A DNA stretch of 58,644 nt, taken from NCBI RefSeq assembly GCF_003663885.1, contig NZ_RCCE01000010.1, positions 1 to 58,644 on the forward strand, in the 5' to 3' direction. The translations under genes and the position numbers were made by a program. This DNA comes from Litoreibacter meonggei. Lineage in GTDB: Bacteria > Pseudomonadota > Alphaproteobacteria > Rhodobacterales > Rhodobacteraceae. Under the pieces are notes generated by a model that was not told where the DNA came from, did not search any database, and was given only the letters and a program-made list of their open reading frames with translations. Every line of letters begins with the position of its first letter. Position 1 is the first letter of the stretch. Below, in pieces: positions 8,801 to 16,427 of the stretch.

Positions 8801-9070
8801 TGTAGGGGTCGGCTGTGGAACCACAACAGGGTCAGGGTTTGTTACGGGTTCTACGACGACATCAGCCTCGGGATCCGGTGTGACCACGGTCTCGGGGTCT
8901 GACGGAGAGGTTCCTGGTTGAGCCGGGGCAGCAGGCGTCGCAGCCTTGCTTCCACCACCGCCGCCACCAGCCATGCCAGCGAGAGCGCCTAAGAGTGCGA
9001 GAATTGCAGCCAGCATCTTAACACGAGCCCAGATGATGGGCCGCGCAGGCGGATTTCGTTTGGTACTCAT
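5879..9070 (-). CDS. Large secreted right-handed beta-helix protein with proline-rich stalk
   Basis: The product is 1063 residues from the ATG at 9070, which has GGGG ten bases upstream. An upstream in-frame start at 9157 adds 29 unlikely residues. It has a basic N-terminus, one hydrophobic segment (MLAAILALLGALAGMAGG), a glycine run and then about 90 residues of Pro/Val/Asp-rich stalk with PDPVVV and VVVEPTP repeats. An Ig- or cadherin-like beta domain (about 145-235), a parallel beta-helix (about 340-640) and a C-terminal beta-rich repeat region resembling autotransporter passengers follow. Such folds occur in polysaccharide lyases, epimerases and adhesins. No catalytic residues can be assigned, so trimming or binding the plasmid's own polysaccharide is only an inference. 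I see no sorting signal at the C-terminus (GMADSFIL). Confidence 0.85.
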   Translation of the reverse strand: MSTKRNPPARPIIWARVKMLAAILALLGALAGMAGGGGGGSKAATPAAPAQPGTSPSDPETVVTPDPEADVVVEPVTNPDPVVVPQPTPTTPVVVVEPTPEPAPEPDPVVVVEPTPDPVVPPVVVDPTPDPEPPTDPVVVEPSGPPTLGSFNATATAGRVTTLEIDNAENLVGVKIISGPDYGNVTVNPDNTLALVLTGTSDTTDLSFSFEATYADGTSTIYDAGVDVSAGSQAGGWGMGEFYMLQTDQDNNLVVEHGFNHVKVHISGDNDALSLQDIANLEGINVSEINGKWFESHSEYGADPDMALAEDAGRMLWSQLTGTGTEPSSHWLLFEAGHEYSEMGPILDRGTTGESELNPIYVGSYGNGEQPIISSPMNLAQDGYENVVFQGIEFTGGIRFLRGENIAFDDISITGEEAVFQNIENITFRNADVTDVVHEVPNELNATIWSPHVNRMTGIYGNNNHGMLLEDLYLDHNAWADDYEADLSLSGGMPPSLYSHNIYLNYGNSDVTLRDTITARGASFGAQVRSGGFIENNVFLDNNAGVNFLGGTVEDGVNQGNYTLFMDNVVTSGAHKEVTVGPKGGLTIGAVSKAADATLINNIITHLADPNDPADLAGKYTGHQALNLQEAPLYNDTIIYNWVGGRNVDKQDQFDQNIDGLNTSVLDATTIQNFAADLLGDPDATIADLAEHLRAQADGALADVVDADLIIAFFQKGFGIEVDLREDAGSLRFVPNHLGDGVRWDNSLNWDSGYLPGSDEGPAANDSVDLGGNWVNYGGTTTIENLDLGEGGKLNVTHGYLEVDGDLNVGDTGGALDIDGAGQIWLSGYGDDDLLKINVDGGRFANTGLVDGTVEVNITDNAQVLLGTDDDIFAVDANSSLTIDGDDSKVGFDGEEGGTGVLLLNDNSTLSYIADQDGLGQVSEFYSGHFDTPKDGSGIQSGVNLGNADLHIDVSALAGGIAISETLITVDDIIGSFDEIVITGLGNTQDAKVWYDYDADTVTLTLSAAGTGTGAVSTVVAGDETNAQANDDLWAALTSGHGTFAEDAPEDDPLDGMADSFIL
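8640..8905 (-). repeat. Degenerate repeats encoding the Pro/Val-rich stalk
   Basis: Within the beta-helix gene, imperfect copies of a unit like GGTTCTACGACGACAACGGG recur, for example near 8729, 8775 and 8846. They encode VVVEPTPxPxPDP-type repeats. Such repeats can change copy number by slippage and so change stalk length. Confidence 0.7.
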
Positions 9071-9585
9071 GTATCCCCAGACAAATGGTACGTGCTTGCA
9101 GGGCCTGGCCCACAACAAGGTTTCTAAATTCCATTTATACGTTATCCGCTTTTTCATTCCAGCACAGTCGTGAACAATCCATCACCTGCTTCCGTGTCGG
9201 TTTATGGTTAATAGGGTGTCCGCAGGCTGATTTTTTCGAGGCAGGAATGTGGCGTTCCTTTTGGGTTTTTTTGCTGATTTGAGGGGCCGGAAGTGCGGCA
9301 TCTGTCGATGCGAAACAACCCTGCGCGCCAAGCCTGTATGGACCCGCTCGGCGAATTTCCTCGCGCGGGGTGGCGAAGTTCCGCACGCAGCGGGCTTGCC
9401 TTAATCTGGCAAGGGGAGGGGACGGGTTAAAAAAAGTAGGGAAAACCCGACCCAAATCAGTGTTTCTGATTTGGAAATGATCGAGGGTCCTGAGGGTGAA
9501 TCTCGTGAGGTTTCAAGGCGCTGATGTGGCAATCCACATGTTGAGCCGTCTCGAAATCATGTGCCCGAACCGCGGCGCGCGACCT
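9071..9585. other. Intergenic region without a convincing gene
   Basis: This 515-bp stretch separates two leftward genes. Short frames on both strands have atypical composition and no supporting start signal. It should hold the promoter of the beta-helix gene (right side of 9071) and the end of the rhomboid transcript. A clear stem-loop lies at 9452-9474, with a second weaker inverted pair (ACGGGTT/AAACCCG) at about 9422-9449. Confidence 0.6.
9452..9474 (-). terminator. Stem-loop downstream of the rhomboid gene, possible terminator
   Basis: CCAAATCAG and CTGATTTGG form perfect 9-bp arms with a 5-base loop. In the leftward direction the stem is followed by GTCGGGTTTTCCC and then a run of seven T at about 9429-9435. 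The T run is not immediately adjacent, so termination is likely but not certain. Confidence 0.5.
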
Positions 9586-10338
9586 TTACCGCGTGTCGCG
9601 ATCCTTGTGGGAAGCCCCTGAGAGCGGGGCAGGGGCGTCATCGGCGCCATTCTGCCCGTCGGGTGACAGCATCTCGCTGGAATCCGCCGGTACTGCGCGC
9701 GGATCAATCAGCAGGGCAGCCACCCAACCGGCAAGGAAGCCGCCCAAATGGGTTTGCCAGGCCAAAAGCCCGTCCATGGCCCACCATAAGACCAGATTGA
9801 GCAGCACCAGTAGCCCCACCGCGCGCCACACCGGCCAGAGCCTGCGCGCGGTGATGAAGCGGTCGATATAGTTCCATGCCAGAATGCCGCCTATGAGCCC
9901 AAACAGCCCGCCCGACGCGCCAACCATGGGCTGCGTGGATTTGGCGAGCAGCCCAAACCCCAAGGCACCGCCCAGGACAGACGCGGTATAAAGAGCCACG
10001 AACCCCCATTGGCCAACCCTGTCCACGACCGCGCGGCCAAGGCTGAACAGGGTGAACATGTTGACCACAAGATGGGTCAGCCCCCCATGCAAAACAGCGT
10101 AGGTGAGAAACATGGTGTAGGGCTGTACTGCGTAATTCGGGGTCCAGCGGCCCAAAAGCCCTGGCCAGAAGCCGGCATATTCATAAGCGCTTTGGCGCAA
10201 TCGGGGCGCGGCGATCCATCCGGAGTCCCCCAAAAGCAGCACGGCCTCTACGGCGACGCAAATCACGATCAATCCATAGACCGGCCACATCCGCGCGATA
10301 TCGGCCCGGTCGGGAAGGGAAGGGAGGTCGAGCTTCAT
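9586..10338 (-). CDS. Rhomboid family intramembrane serine protease
   Basis: Rhomboids cut membrane proteins within or next to a transmembrane segment. The 250-residue protein has the full catalytic signature: HGGLTHLVVNM (His84, His89 and Asn93 of the HxxxxHxxxN motif), GASGGLFG with nucleophile Ser142, and THLGGFLAG with His197. About six membrane segments are visible. The hydrophilic C-terminal tail (about residues 212-250) carries no recognised domain. It is the last gene of a leftward set with the outer-membrane barrel, export and PrsT-like genes, 39 bp from its upstream neighbour. That context suggests a role in envelope or export-protein processing, which is inference. Confidence 0.9.
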   Translation of the reverse strand: MKLDLPSLPDRADIARMWPVYGLIVICVAVEAVLLLGDSGWIAAPRLRQSAYEYAGFWPGLLGRWTPNYAVQPYTMFLTYAVLHGGLTHLVVNMFTLFSLGRAVVDRVGQWGFVALYTASVLGGALGFGLLAKSTQPMVGASGGLFGLIGGILAWNYIDRFITARRLWPVWRAVGLLVLLNLVLWWAMDGLLAWQTHLGGFLAGWVAALLIDPRAVPADSSEMLSPDGQNGADDAPAPLSGASHKDRDTR

Positions 10339-10377
10339 GGCTGCATTCTCAGCCGTGCCTGACAGAAAGCCAAGAGG

Positions 10378-11787
10378 TCAGGGGCGGAAATCAAATGCCC
10401 TCTCAAGGCCGACAAACAGCGTTGACGTCTTGCGGTCGGCCTGCGTGTCACGCTTGGTCTTTGTATAAGTATAGCCCGACACCAACTCCCAGTCTCCGCC
10501 GACTTCGTAGCGATGTGACAGGTTCAGCCGCACCGAGGTCTGATCCTCGCCGCCTGCTGTCAAAGTATTTCGATCGGTAACTTGCAGCCCCGCTGTCAGG
10601 GAGCTTAGCGCGCTGAGTTCGCGCGCATAGGTGAGGCCGAGGCGGCTGTTGATGGTTGTCTCGTCGTCATCGTTTACACTAGAGGCCTGACTGACCGTCA
10701 GCTTCAGGGAAGACAGCTTGTCGAGCTCGTAATTGACGTTGAGATTGGCCAGCGGTTGCGCCGAGAGCCCATCGGTTTTGGTTACGCCAAGCGAATAGGC
10801 CATCGTGCCGCGCTTGAAGGTGGTTTGACGCCCGACAGTGGCTTGCCGGCGCTTGCCGTTGACAGTTTCTTCTTCGGAGAAATCGAAGGTCAGCTCGCCA
10901 TTGGGCAATGTGCGGCTCAGGCCGAAGCTATAGCCAATGCCATCTGTGGTGGTGATCGTGCCCGCGTTATTGTCGGTTTCGATCTTGTCATGGGAGACTT
11001 CAGCCGTGGCGGTCAGGGTCGGGGTGATGTCATAACTGCCCCCGATGCCGACACGATCTGTCGTGCGGTCATTGGAGCCTACGGTTTCCGCATCAAGCTC
11101 TTTGTGGGAGGCGAAAACATTGACCGAGGCCACGGGGCTGATCTGGAAGGTCAGCCGCCCGTCGATCTGTTGGGTGGTGGTGTCGACCAGACCGGGATCG
11201 GTGGTTCCTGAGTAGTTTGTCTCGCCATAGAGCAGGTTCAGCTCCAGCTTTGTCGGGCCCTCGCGGCCGACCGTTAGCCCCGAGCGCAAGGCATAGGTCT
11301 CGCGACGCCCTGTGCCGGTCACGATCTCCTGCACAATCAGCCCGTTGTCGATAAAGGCGGTTTCATCCAGATCTGCGCGCCGGTAATCGGCGTCGAATGT
11401 CAGCTCCGAGTTGCGGCTTTGTAGCTTGTAGGCAAGCTCGACCCGCGGATCCTCGATCTGAAAGCGGTCCATGATGCCGACGTCGGAGAAGTTGTAGCTG
11501 AGCCCGGTATCGGCGCGAAAGGACAAGGTCTGGCTGCGGGTTTCCGATGTCAGGCTGACCCCAAGATCGGTACGCGAGATTGCGCCCTCGTCCTGGCGCG
11601 AGGTCACGCCGGTTTTATTCGTGTGCTGCAGCTTTTGGCCCAAGGTGAATTGCCCGCTCAAGCCTTCGGCGGCCCAAGACAGCCCGGAAGGCAGCGCCAG
11701 TGGCACTGCGATCAATACGCTTGCGAGTAGTGCCTGTTTTACGCCGTTTGCGGCGCTTTTTCTTTTTATTGTCACTGCGGCCCCCAC
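10378..11787 (-). CDS. Outer-membrane beta-barrel protein of the exosortase/EPS export locus
   Basis: The 469-residue product has a signal peptide ending near LSWAAEG and then a long alternation of short amphipathic beta strands. It ends with LFVGLERAFDF followed by RP, an aromatic-terminated last strand typical of outer-membrane barrels. It resembles the PEP-CTERM-system-associated OMP group found next to Wza-like and PrsT-like genes. Those genes sit directly upstream here (export gene 10 bp away). A likely role is polysaccharide passage or anchoring at the outer membrane. The assignment rests on strand pattern and context, not on a catalytic motif. Confidence 0.75.
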   Translation of the reverse strand: MGAAVTIKRKSAANGVKQALLASVLIAVPLALPSGLSWAAEGLSGQFTLGQKLQHTNKTGVTSRQDEGAISRTDLGVSLTSETRSQTLSFRADTGLSYNFSDVGIMDRFQIEDPRVELAYKLQSRNSELTFDADYRRADLDETAFIDNGLIVQEIVTGTGRRETYALRSGLTVGREGPTKLELNLLYGETNYSGTTDPGLVDTTTQQIDGRLTFQISPVASVNVFASHKELDAETVGSNDRTTDRVGIGGSYDITPTLTATAEVSHDKIETDNNAGTITTTDGIGYSFGLSRTLPNGELTFDFSEEETVNGKRRQATVGRQTTFKRGTMAYSLGVTKTDGLSAQPLANLNVNYELDKLSSLKLTVSQASSVNDDDETTINSRLGLTYARELSALSSLTAGLQVTDRNTLTAGGEDQTSVRLNLSHRYEVGGDWELVSGYTYTKTKRDTQADRKTSTLFVGLERAFDFRP

Positions 11788-11797
11788 GGGCTTTGGA

Positions 11798-12421
11798 TTA
11801 TTCGAACAGTCTGCGTTCGGGTACCAGGATCACGTCGCCATCCTGGAGATAGATTTCGTTGGCCAGACGCGCGCCTCTGGCGAGGGCGCGGTAATTGATA
11901 ATGCTGGTTGTCTGCTGCCCGCTGGTATCGGTGCGGCGTAGCTGAACACGCTTGGTGGCGGCGAAGTTGGAAAACCCGCCGCTTTGCGCCATGGCTTGCA
12001 GGAAGGTCGTGCCTGGGGCCACCTTCTTGATGCCGGGGGCGCTGACTTCACCGGTGAAATAGATGTCGATTGTCGCCGGAGCAGCGGGGGCGCCGCCGCC
12101 AGAGGACCGAACGACCGGGCGCAGCGCGCTGACAGAAACAAAAACGGTTGGCTCACTGGCGAATTGCGGCGCGATGCCGGCCTTGATCGCCTGCTGGACC
12201 TGACCCACGGTGCGCCCGCTGGCTGTCACGGTGCCGGCATAGGGAAAGTCGACCGTGCCGCCGGGCAGAACCAGAAGCGAACGGTTCAGCTGGCTGTCTT
12301 CGAGTACCTCGACGGTGATCGTGTCGCCGGACTTGATGCGGTAATTGCTTTGTGCTTGCGCGGCGAACCCTAAGGTGAGCGCAAAGATCAAGCCCGTCAG
12401 GGCGGTCATCAACTGTTTCAT
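11798..12421 (-). CDS. Polysaccharide export protein, Wza/PES family
   Basis: This family forms the periplasmic/outer-membrane channel for exported capsule or exopolysaccharide. From the ATG at 12421 the protein has a signal peptide ending near GFAAQAQ and a PES domain starting at YRIKSGDTITVEVLEDSQL. A SLBB-like region follows (VTASGRTVGQVQQAIKAG, then GEVSAPGIKKVAPGTTFLQAMAQSGG). There is no lipobox cysteine, unlike E. coli Wza. It is short (207 residues), as in PEP-CTERM-associated export proteins. An alternative in-frame start at 12433 adds four residues. An inverted repeat (12441-12456) sits just upstream. Confidence 0.9.
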   Translation of the reverse strand: MKQLMTALTGLIFALTLGFAAQAQSNYRIKSGDTITVEVLEDSQLNRSLLVLPGGTVDFPYAGTVTASGRTVGQVQQAIKAGIAPQFASEPTVFVSVSALRPVVRSSGGGAPAAPATIDIYFTGEVSAPGIKKVAPGTTFLQAMAQSGGFSNFAATKRVQLRRTDTSGQQTTSIINYRALARGARLANEIYLQDGDVILVPERRLFE

Positions 12422-12440
12422 ATCAAACCTCATTCGGTAA

Positions 12441-12456
12441 CGGCATTATGGTGCCG
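12441..12456. promoter_or_regulatory. GGCA-N6-TGCC inverted repeat upstream of the export gene
   Basis: CGGCA-TTATGG-TGCCG, 8-20 bases before the two candidate starts of the export gene. Related elements occur at 12601-12614 and 15944-15957 in the same leftward gene set. It could be a repressor operator or a translational hairpin. Confidence 0.4.
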
Positions 12457-12541
12457 CAAGCGGACCTGATTATGCAAGTTATGTGCTGATTTTTACCAAA
12501 CATAAAGTGCTCAGATGACTCTAGGGCGGCTAATGTGCCTG

Positions 12542-12566
12542 CCGGGCCACTCTGATTGTGGTCCGG
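12542..12566 (-). other. Hairpin in the spacer after the prsT-like gene
   Basis: CCGGGCCAC and GTGGTCCGG pair over nine positions (one G-T) around a seven-base loop. It lies 39 bp after the prsT-like stop in the leftward direction. No T run follows, so it may attenuate rather than stop transcription, or shape mRNA decay. Confidence 0.4.
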
Positions 12567-12600
12567 CCTCTGGTTTTAGGCCCGGAAATCTCATTTCACG

Positions 12601-12614
12601 GGCATTATTGTGCC
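12601..12614. promoter_or_regulatory. GGCA-N6-TGCC inverted repeat at the prsT-like stop codon
   Basis: GGCATTATTGTGCC overlaps the stop region of the PrsT-like gene. It matches the element before the export gene at 12 of 14 or more positions (GGCATTATGGTGCC at 12442-12455). Confidence 0.35.
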
Positions 12615-15061
12615 TCTAGCTCCGCAATTTTGGCGCGGGCGGCCTCGACCAGTGCTTCTGTGCCGAGCGGGCCGGCCGTGGTGATGGCCTTTTGCAGTTG
12701 GCGCAGGGCGTCTTCTTTCCGGTCAAGAGCCGCATAGACCATCCCCAGATGCACTTGTACCGAGACATCGTCTGGCAGTCCTTCGGCGGCAGGCTCAAGG
12801 TAGCTGCGGGCGGCCTCATGGTCGCCATCGAGGTGCTGGAGCCAGCCATAGGTGTCTTGGAACGCGGGCAGATCGCTGTCTTTGAGACGCCGCGCGATAA
12901 CCTGTGCCCGTGCGATGCTGTCTGGATCATCGGCGCGGTAGGTGCTGAGCAGGCTGGCGAGGTTATTGGCGATCACCGGCGATCCGGAGAACCTTTTGTA
13001 AAGCTCCTCGTAAATGTCGATCGCCCCGCCAACGTCACCGGCGTTCTGCATGAAAGAGGCTTTGCCCCAAAGCAGGTCGGGGGCCCCGGGCACGGCTTCA
13101 AGCCCGTCGTCGATTGCGGCAATAGCGGCTGGCTGATCGCCCTTTGCGATATAGACGCGGGCCAACTGCAGCCAGACCGGTACAACTGTAGGATTGGCGT
13201 CCAGTACGGCCTTGAATTCGGTTTCTGCCGCCGTGTAATCGCGTACGGAGGCATAGGTCAGGGCCAGAGCGTTGCGCAATTGCAGGTTCTCGGGATCCTC
13301 TGCCACCAGCGATTTGGCGTATTCCAGCGCGGCATCGCCTTCGCCATTTTCCAGTCGCGCGCGCAGCAGGGCGAGTTTGGCTTGCGCCCCGGTGGCCCCT
13401 GACTCCTGCGAGAGACCTTCGAGATAGCCAAGGGCTTCCTCTACACCGGACTCGCGGGCCAGCAGCTCTATGTTGAGTGCGTTTGCGTTGCTTTGCGCGT
13501 TGTCAGTTTCTATTTTGCGCAGAGTATCAACCGCCTGTCTGGCACGCGGTACGTCGTCTATGGCAAGGTAAATCTGACCCAACGCGGTGAGCACATCGAC
13601 ATTCCCCGGCGTGATACGCAGCGCGTTGATCAGGACCGATTCCGCCTGTAGCGGCTTGTCCGCTTGATTGAGCGCCGCTGCATAGCGCAACGCTTGAAGC
13701 GGGGCACTGTTGGAGGCTTCGACTGCGAGGGACAGAAAGTTCAGCATCAACTCGGTGTTGCCGGCCCGCTTATAAGCTTCGGCCATCAGGGTCATAGCTT
13801 CGGCATCCTGGGGGGCCGCGTCGAGCGCGGTGCGCAGAGCGTTGATGGCTCCGTCTGTGTTGTCCTCACGGGTCAACCAGACCGCCTGCATTTTCAAGGC
13901 ACCGACGGAATTGGGATCTTCGGCTAGAATTTCTTCGACCAGCTTGCGGCCACCAACCTCGTTGCCATCGGTCACCAGCATTTTGGCGAGGGCAACTTTG
14001 ATATTCTGCTGTTCGGTTTTGCTCAGGGTAGAGGATTCTGCACTGAGGATGTCCTGCAACTCGGTGATGCCTTCGCTGCGCTTGCCGGTGTCGAAATTGA
14101 TCGACGCGCGCAAGGTGCGTAGCGTGTCCTGACCGGGCTCTTTGGCCAGACCCGTTTCCAGTTCGGCCAAGGCGGCTTCTGTTCCTTGAGTGGCGAGCAG
14201 GAACTGGATCAGGCTGGTATATGTGCCGATCCGGGTCTTGTCATCGGGTGCTGAGGCCATGGTGTTGCGTAGGAAAGCTTCGGCCTCATCGGGCTTATCG
14301 CGGCTGATCAGGAAGCGCAGCAGGGTGCTTTTGACATTCGCGTCTTCCGGGAATTGCACCACCATGCGGCGCATTTCCTCTTCCATGGCGTCGGGCCGGT
14401 TCTGGCGCGCGAAGAGTTCTAGCTTGGCAGAGTAGAGCTTCAGCTCGTCAGGGTCGTTTTCGATGGATTTTTCCAGTTCCGACAAGGCTTTGTCGAACTT
14501 TTCCTGAGAGACATAGCCGTCGATCAGAATCTGGCGCAAAATTTCATTATCTGGCTGGTCAGGGGAAAGGGTTTCGGCTTGGGCCAGCAAGCTGTCGCGC
14601 AGTGCCGAGTCCTCTGCCAAAACCGCATTGCGGTATTGCACGCCTGTATTGATGGCTTGCACCGCCGGGTCATTGGGGGCGAGGCTGACGGCAACAGCGG
14701 AGTGGCGGTCAAATTCTTCCCAGTCACGTATCGCAAAGGACAGCTCGCTCAGCGCCATGCGCCCTTCGAGATCTTCGGGGTTCTTCTCGACCACGCTTAG
14801 GTAATTTCGGTAGGCGGCCTGAAAATTGCCGCGCTCTTTGAATATCTGCGCCATCTGGCGCCGCGCGTCAGTATTGTTTTTGGACAGTTTCAGCGTGTTG
14901 CGGAATTCGACCAATGCACGGTCAAAGTCACCCTCTGCGACCAGCTTGAGGCCGTTATCGTAATGCTCTGCAGCACGTTCTTCGGAGGATTTCCAACAGC
15001 CGGCGACGGCGAGACAAACCAATAAGGGCAGGACAGATTTTCTTAGGGAACCCAAACGCAC
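12605..15061 (-). CDS. prsT: PrsT-like TPR-repeat lipoprotein of exosortase/EPS systems
   Basis: The 818-residue protein has a lipoprotein signal with lipobox LAVAGC (Cys22). Almost its entire length is tetratricopeptide repeats, for example AEHYDNGLKLVAEGDFDRAL near residue 31 and repeated A-L-x-P spacing throughout. Size, lipobox and context match the TPR lipoprotein PrsT found in XrtA/PEP-CTERM exopolysaccharide loci. PrsT is thought to scaffold the export machinery at the outer membrane. It lies between the sugar transferase and export genes, all leftward. The family name is inferred from architecture and neighbourhood. Confidence 0.87.
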   Translation of the reverse strand: MRLGSLRKSVLPLLVCLAVAGCWKSSEERAAEHYDNGLKLVAEGDFDRALVEFRNTLKLSKNNTDARRQMAQIFKERGNFQAAYRNYLSVVEKNPEDLEGRMALSELSFAIRDWEEFDRHSAVAVSLAPNDPAVQAINTGVQYRNAVLAEDSALRDSLLAQAETLSPDQPDNEILRQILIDGYVSQEKFDKALSELEKSIENDPDELKLYSAKLELFARQNRPDAMEEEMRRMVVQFPEDANVKSTLLRFLISRDKPDEAEAFLRNTMASAPDDKTRIGTYTSLIQFLLATQGTEAALAELETGLAKEPGQDTLRTLRASINFDTGKRSEGITELQDILSAESSTLSKTEQQNIKVALAKMLVTDGNEVGGRKLVEEILAEDPNSVGALKMQAVWLTREDNTDGAINALRTALDAAPQDAEAMTLMAEAYKRAGNTELMLNFLSLAVEASNSAPLQALRYAAALNQADKPLQAESVLINALRITPGNVDVLTALGQIYLAIDDVPRARQAVDTLRKIETDNAQSNANALNIELLARESGVEEALGYLEGLSQESGATGAQAKLALLRARLENGEGDAALEYAKSLVAEDPENLQLRNALALTYASVRDYTAAETEFKAVLDANPTVVPVWLQLARVYIAKGDQPAAIAAIDDGLEAVPGAPDLLWGKASFMQNAGDVGGAIDIYEELYKRFSGSPVIANNLASLLSTYRADDPDSIARAQVIARRLKDSDLPAFQDTYGWLQHLDGDHEAARSYLEPAAEGLPDDVSVQVHLGMVYAALDRKEDALRQLQKAITTAGPLGTEALVEAARAKIAELEAQ

Positions 15062-15141
15062 GTGCGATACCTCATGTATTTAAAGCGATTGTGCTTTATT
15101 TTATCAGCCAAAGACACTTTGTCATCGACATGATGCATTTT

Positions 15142-15165
15142 GGGGCAAAACAATATGTTTGCCCC
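15142..15165. other. Perfect inverted repeat in the sugar transferase/prsT spacer
   Basis: GGGGCAAA and TTTGCCCC are perfect 8-bp arms with an 8-base loop, flanked by TTTT on both sides as read on the plus strand. In the leftward reading direction of the flanking genes, AAAA rather than T follows. It is therefore not a standard terminator for this operon and may be an operator or processing site. Confidence 0.45.
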
Positions 15166-15203
15166 TTTTGAAATGCTAAGATGACGCAGTTTTCAGACTG
15201 AGA

Positions 15204-15899
15204 TCAATACCCAGTGCCGCGAAGCACCACATTGAAGGTCCGCAAGATCACAACTGCGTCCGTGGCAAACGAGACCGACCGGTTATAAGCGTCGTCATGT
15301 TGCACGCGGTCACGGAAGTCGCATTCGTTGCGATCAGTGATCTGCCAGAACCCGGTTAATCCGGGGCGCAGCGCATAGTATCCATGGCCGTGATACATGC
15401 CTTTTTGCGATACCATCATCGGACGTGGTCCGACCAGCGACATGGAGCCAAACAGGACGTTAAGCAGCTGTGGCAGCTCGTCGATGGAGCATTTGCGCAA
15501 AACGCGACCAATAGTCGTGATACGCGGATCATTCTTCAGCTTCTGGGTGGCGTCCCATTCAGCTTTGGCCGCCGGATTGGTGGCCAGATATTGTTCGAGT
15601 TTGGAGCAGGCATTCGGCACCATCGTGCGCAGTTTGAGCATCCGGAATTCGCGGCCACCCTGGCCGATACGGCGTTGGGTATAGAATGGATTGCCGCCAT
15701 CGAGCGCCACCAACAGTGCGGCTCCCAAAATCAGGACCAAGCTGATCGGCAGGGTGAGAACTACCAAAACGATATCAGCAACACGTTTGCCGGTATTGCG
15801 GTAAAACTGCGGGTTGTTGGTTATGCGCTGGCTTGGCAGCGTTCTTAGATGCGATGCCAGCTTGGCGTCGTATTCACCATCGTTAATATCAAAAGGCAT
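15204..15899 (-). CDS. Initiating sugar-phosphate transferase (ExoY/WbaP-type)
   Basis: This enzyme family starts repeat-unit assembly by moving a hexose-1-phosphate from a nucleotide sugar to undecaprenyl phosphate at the inner membrane. The 231-residue protein has one membrane segment (about 40-68, VADIVLVVLTLPISLVLIL) and the catalytic bacterial sugar transferase domain (PF02397). Its motifs are FRMLKLRTM, SIDELPQLLNVLFGSMSLVG with PRPM after it, and RPGLTGFWQI. It is the short ExoY-like form without the N-terminal four-helix domain. It is the first gene of the leftward export set. A palindrome (15942-15959) lies in its leader. Confidence 0.93.
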   Translation of the reverse strand: MPFDINDGEYDAKLASHLRTLPSQRITNNPQFYRNTGKRVADIVLVVLTLPISLVLILGAALLVALDGGNPFYTQRRIGQGGREFRMLKLRTMVPNACSKLEQYLATNPAAKAEWDATQKLKNDPRITTIGRVLRKCSIDELPQLLNVLFGSMSLVGPRPMMVSQKGMYHGHGYYALRPGLTGFWQITDRNECDFRDRVQHDDAYNRSVSFATDAVVILRTFNVVLRGTGY

Positions 15900-16427
15900 A
15901 TAAACTTCCGGCAGCAGTACCGGCCCCTAAACTAAATACATTTGGCATCAATGTGCCAATTTACACACGGTCGCGTGAGCAGATATCGCCTAGCGACAAT
16001 TAATATAAATATATTGATACCGGCTAATTTGCGAGTCTTTCTTTGATGAAACGCCAGTATTTATGGGAGCATACGCCTGTTTTATAGGCATCCGGCCTGA
16101 ATTAGGCGCGTCATCACACTGAGATTTACATAGGTTGGGCAGGACAATCTTCAAAAAAGTCGGGTTTTGTTAACGAATTTCTAAGATTTCCGTCCATTTC
16201 AGGTCCGAGCACTCTCGAATCGACGTCAAAATGCTCTTGTAGTCAGTGTTTGCCGCATTAGGACGGCAGTGTTGTGACCAAATAGCGACGCGGGTGGTTC
16301 CTATTTTTGCCGCCTTTCATATATAATGAGACGACAGGCTGCGCTTTGCGTGGTCGAAATGTACAAGCGTTCACGGTATGAGCAGACTTCGTTAAGACGT
16401 CGCTATTGATTGAGGGTGGCCGATATT
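15900..16427. promoter_or_regulatory. Divergent regulatory region between the two export operons
   Basis: This 528-bp region separates the leftward sugar-transferase operon and the rightward ATPase/Wzz/kinase operon and shows no convincing gene. It is AT-rich around 15995-16060 and 16080-16200, as expected for promoters. TTGGCA-TCAATG-TGCCAA at 15942-15959 is an 18-bp inverted repeat sharing the GGCA-N6-TGCC form seen at 12442 and 12601. I cannot place -35/-10 elements securely. Confidence 0.6.
15942..15959. promoter_or_regulatory. TTGGCA-N6-TGCCAA palindrome in the sugar transferase leader
   Basis: Six-base perfect arms around TCAATG, 43 bp upstream of the sugar transferase start. It is the most symmetrical of three similar elements in this leftward operon, which makes a shared operator plausible. 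Confidence 0.45.

Noticed and set aside
8640-8905. Repeats in the stalk region as a CRISPR array
   Set aside because: The repeats are imperfect, in frame with the coding sequence, have no unique spacers of constant length and no cas genes nearby.
9135-9455. Minus-strand frame of 106 codons between the rhomboid and beta-helix genes
   Set aside because: No ribosome site, no recognisable composition or domain, and it overlaps the promoter region of the beta-helix gene.
9586-10338. Rhomboid as a rhombosortase (GlyGly-CTERM enzyme)
   Set aside because: The sequence is a standard rhomboid with HGGLTH and GASG. No GlyGly-CTERM protein is visible on the plasmid.
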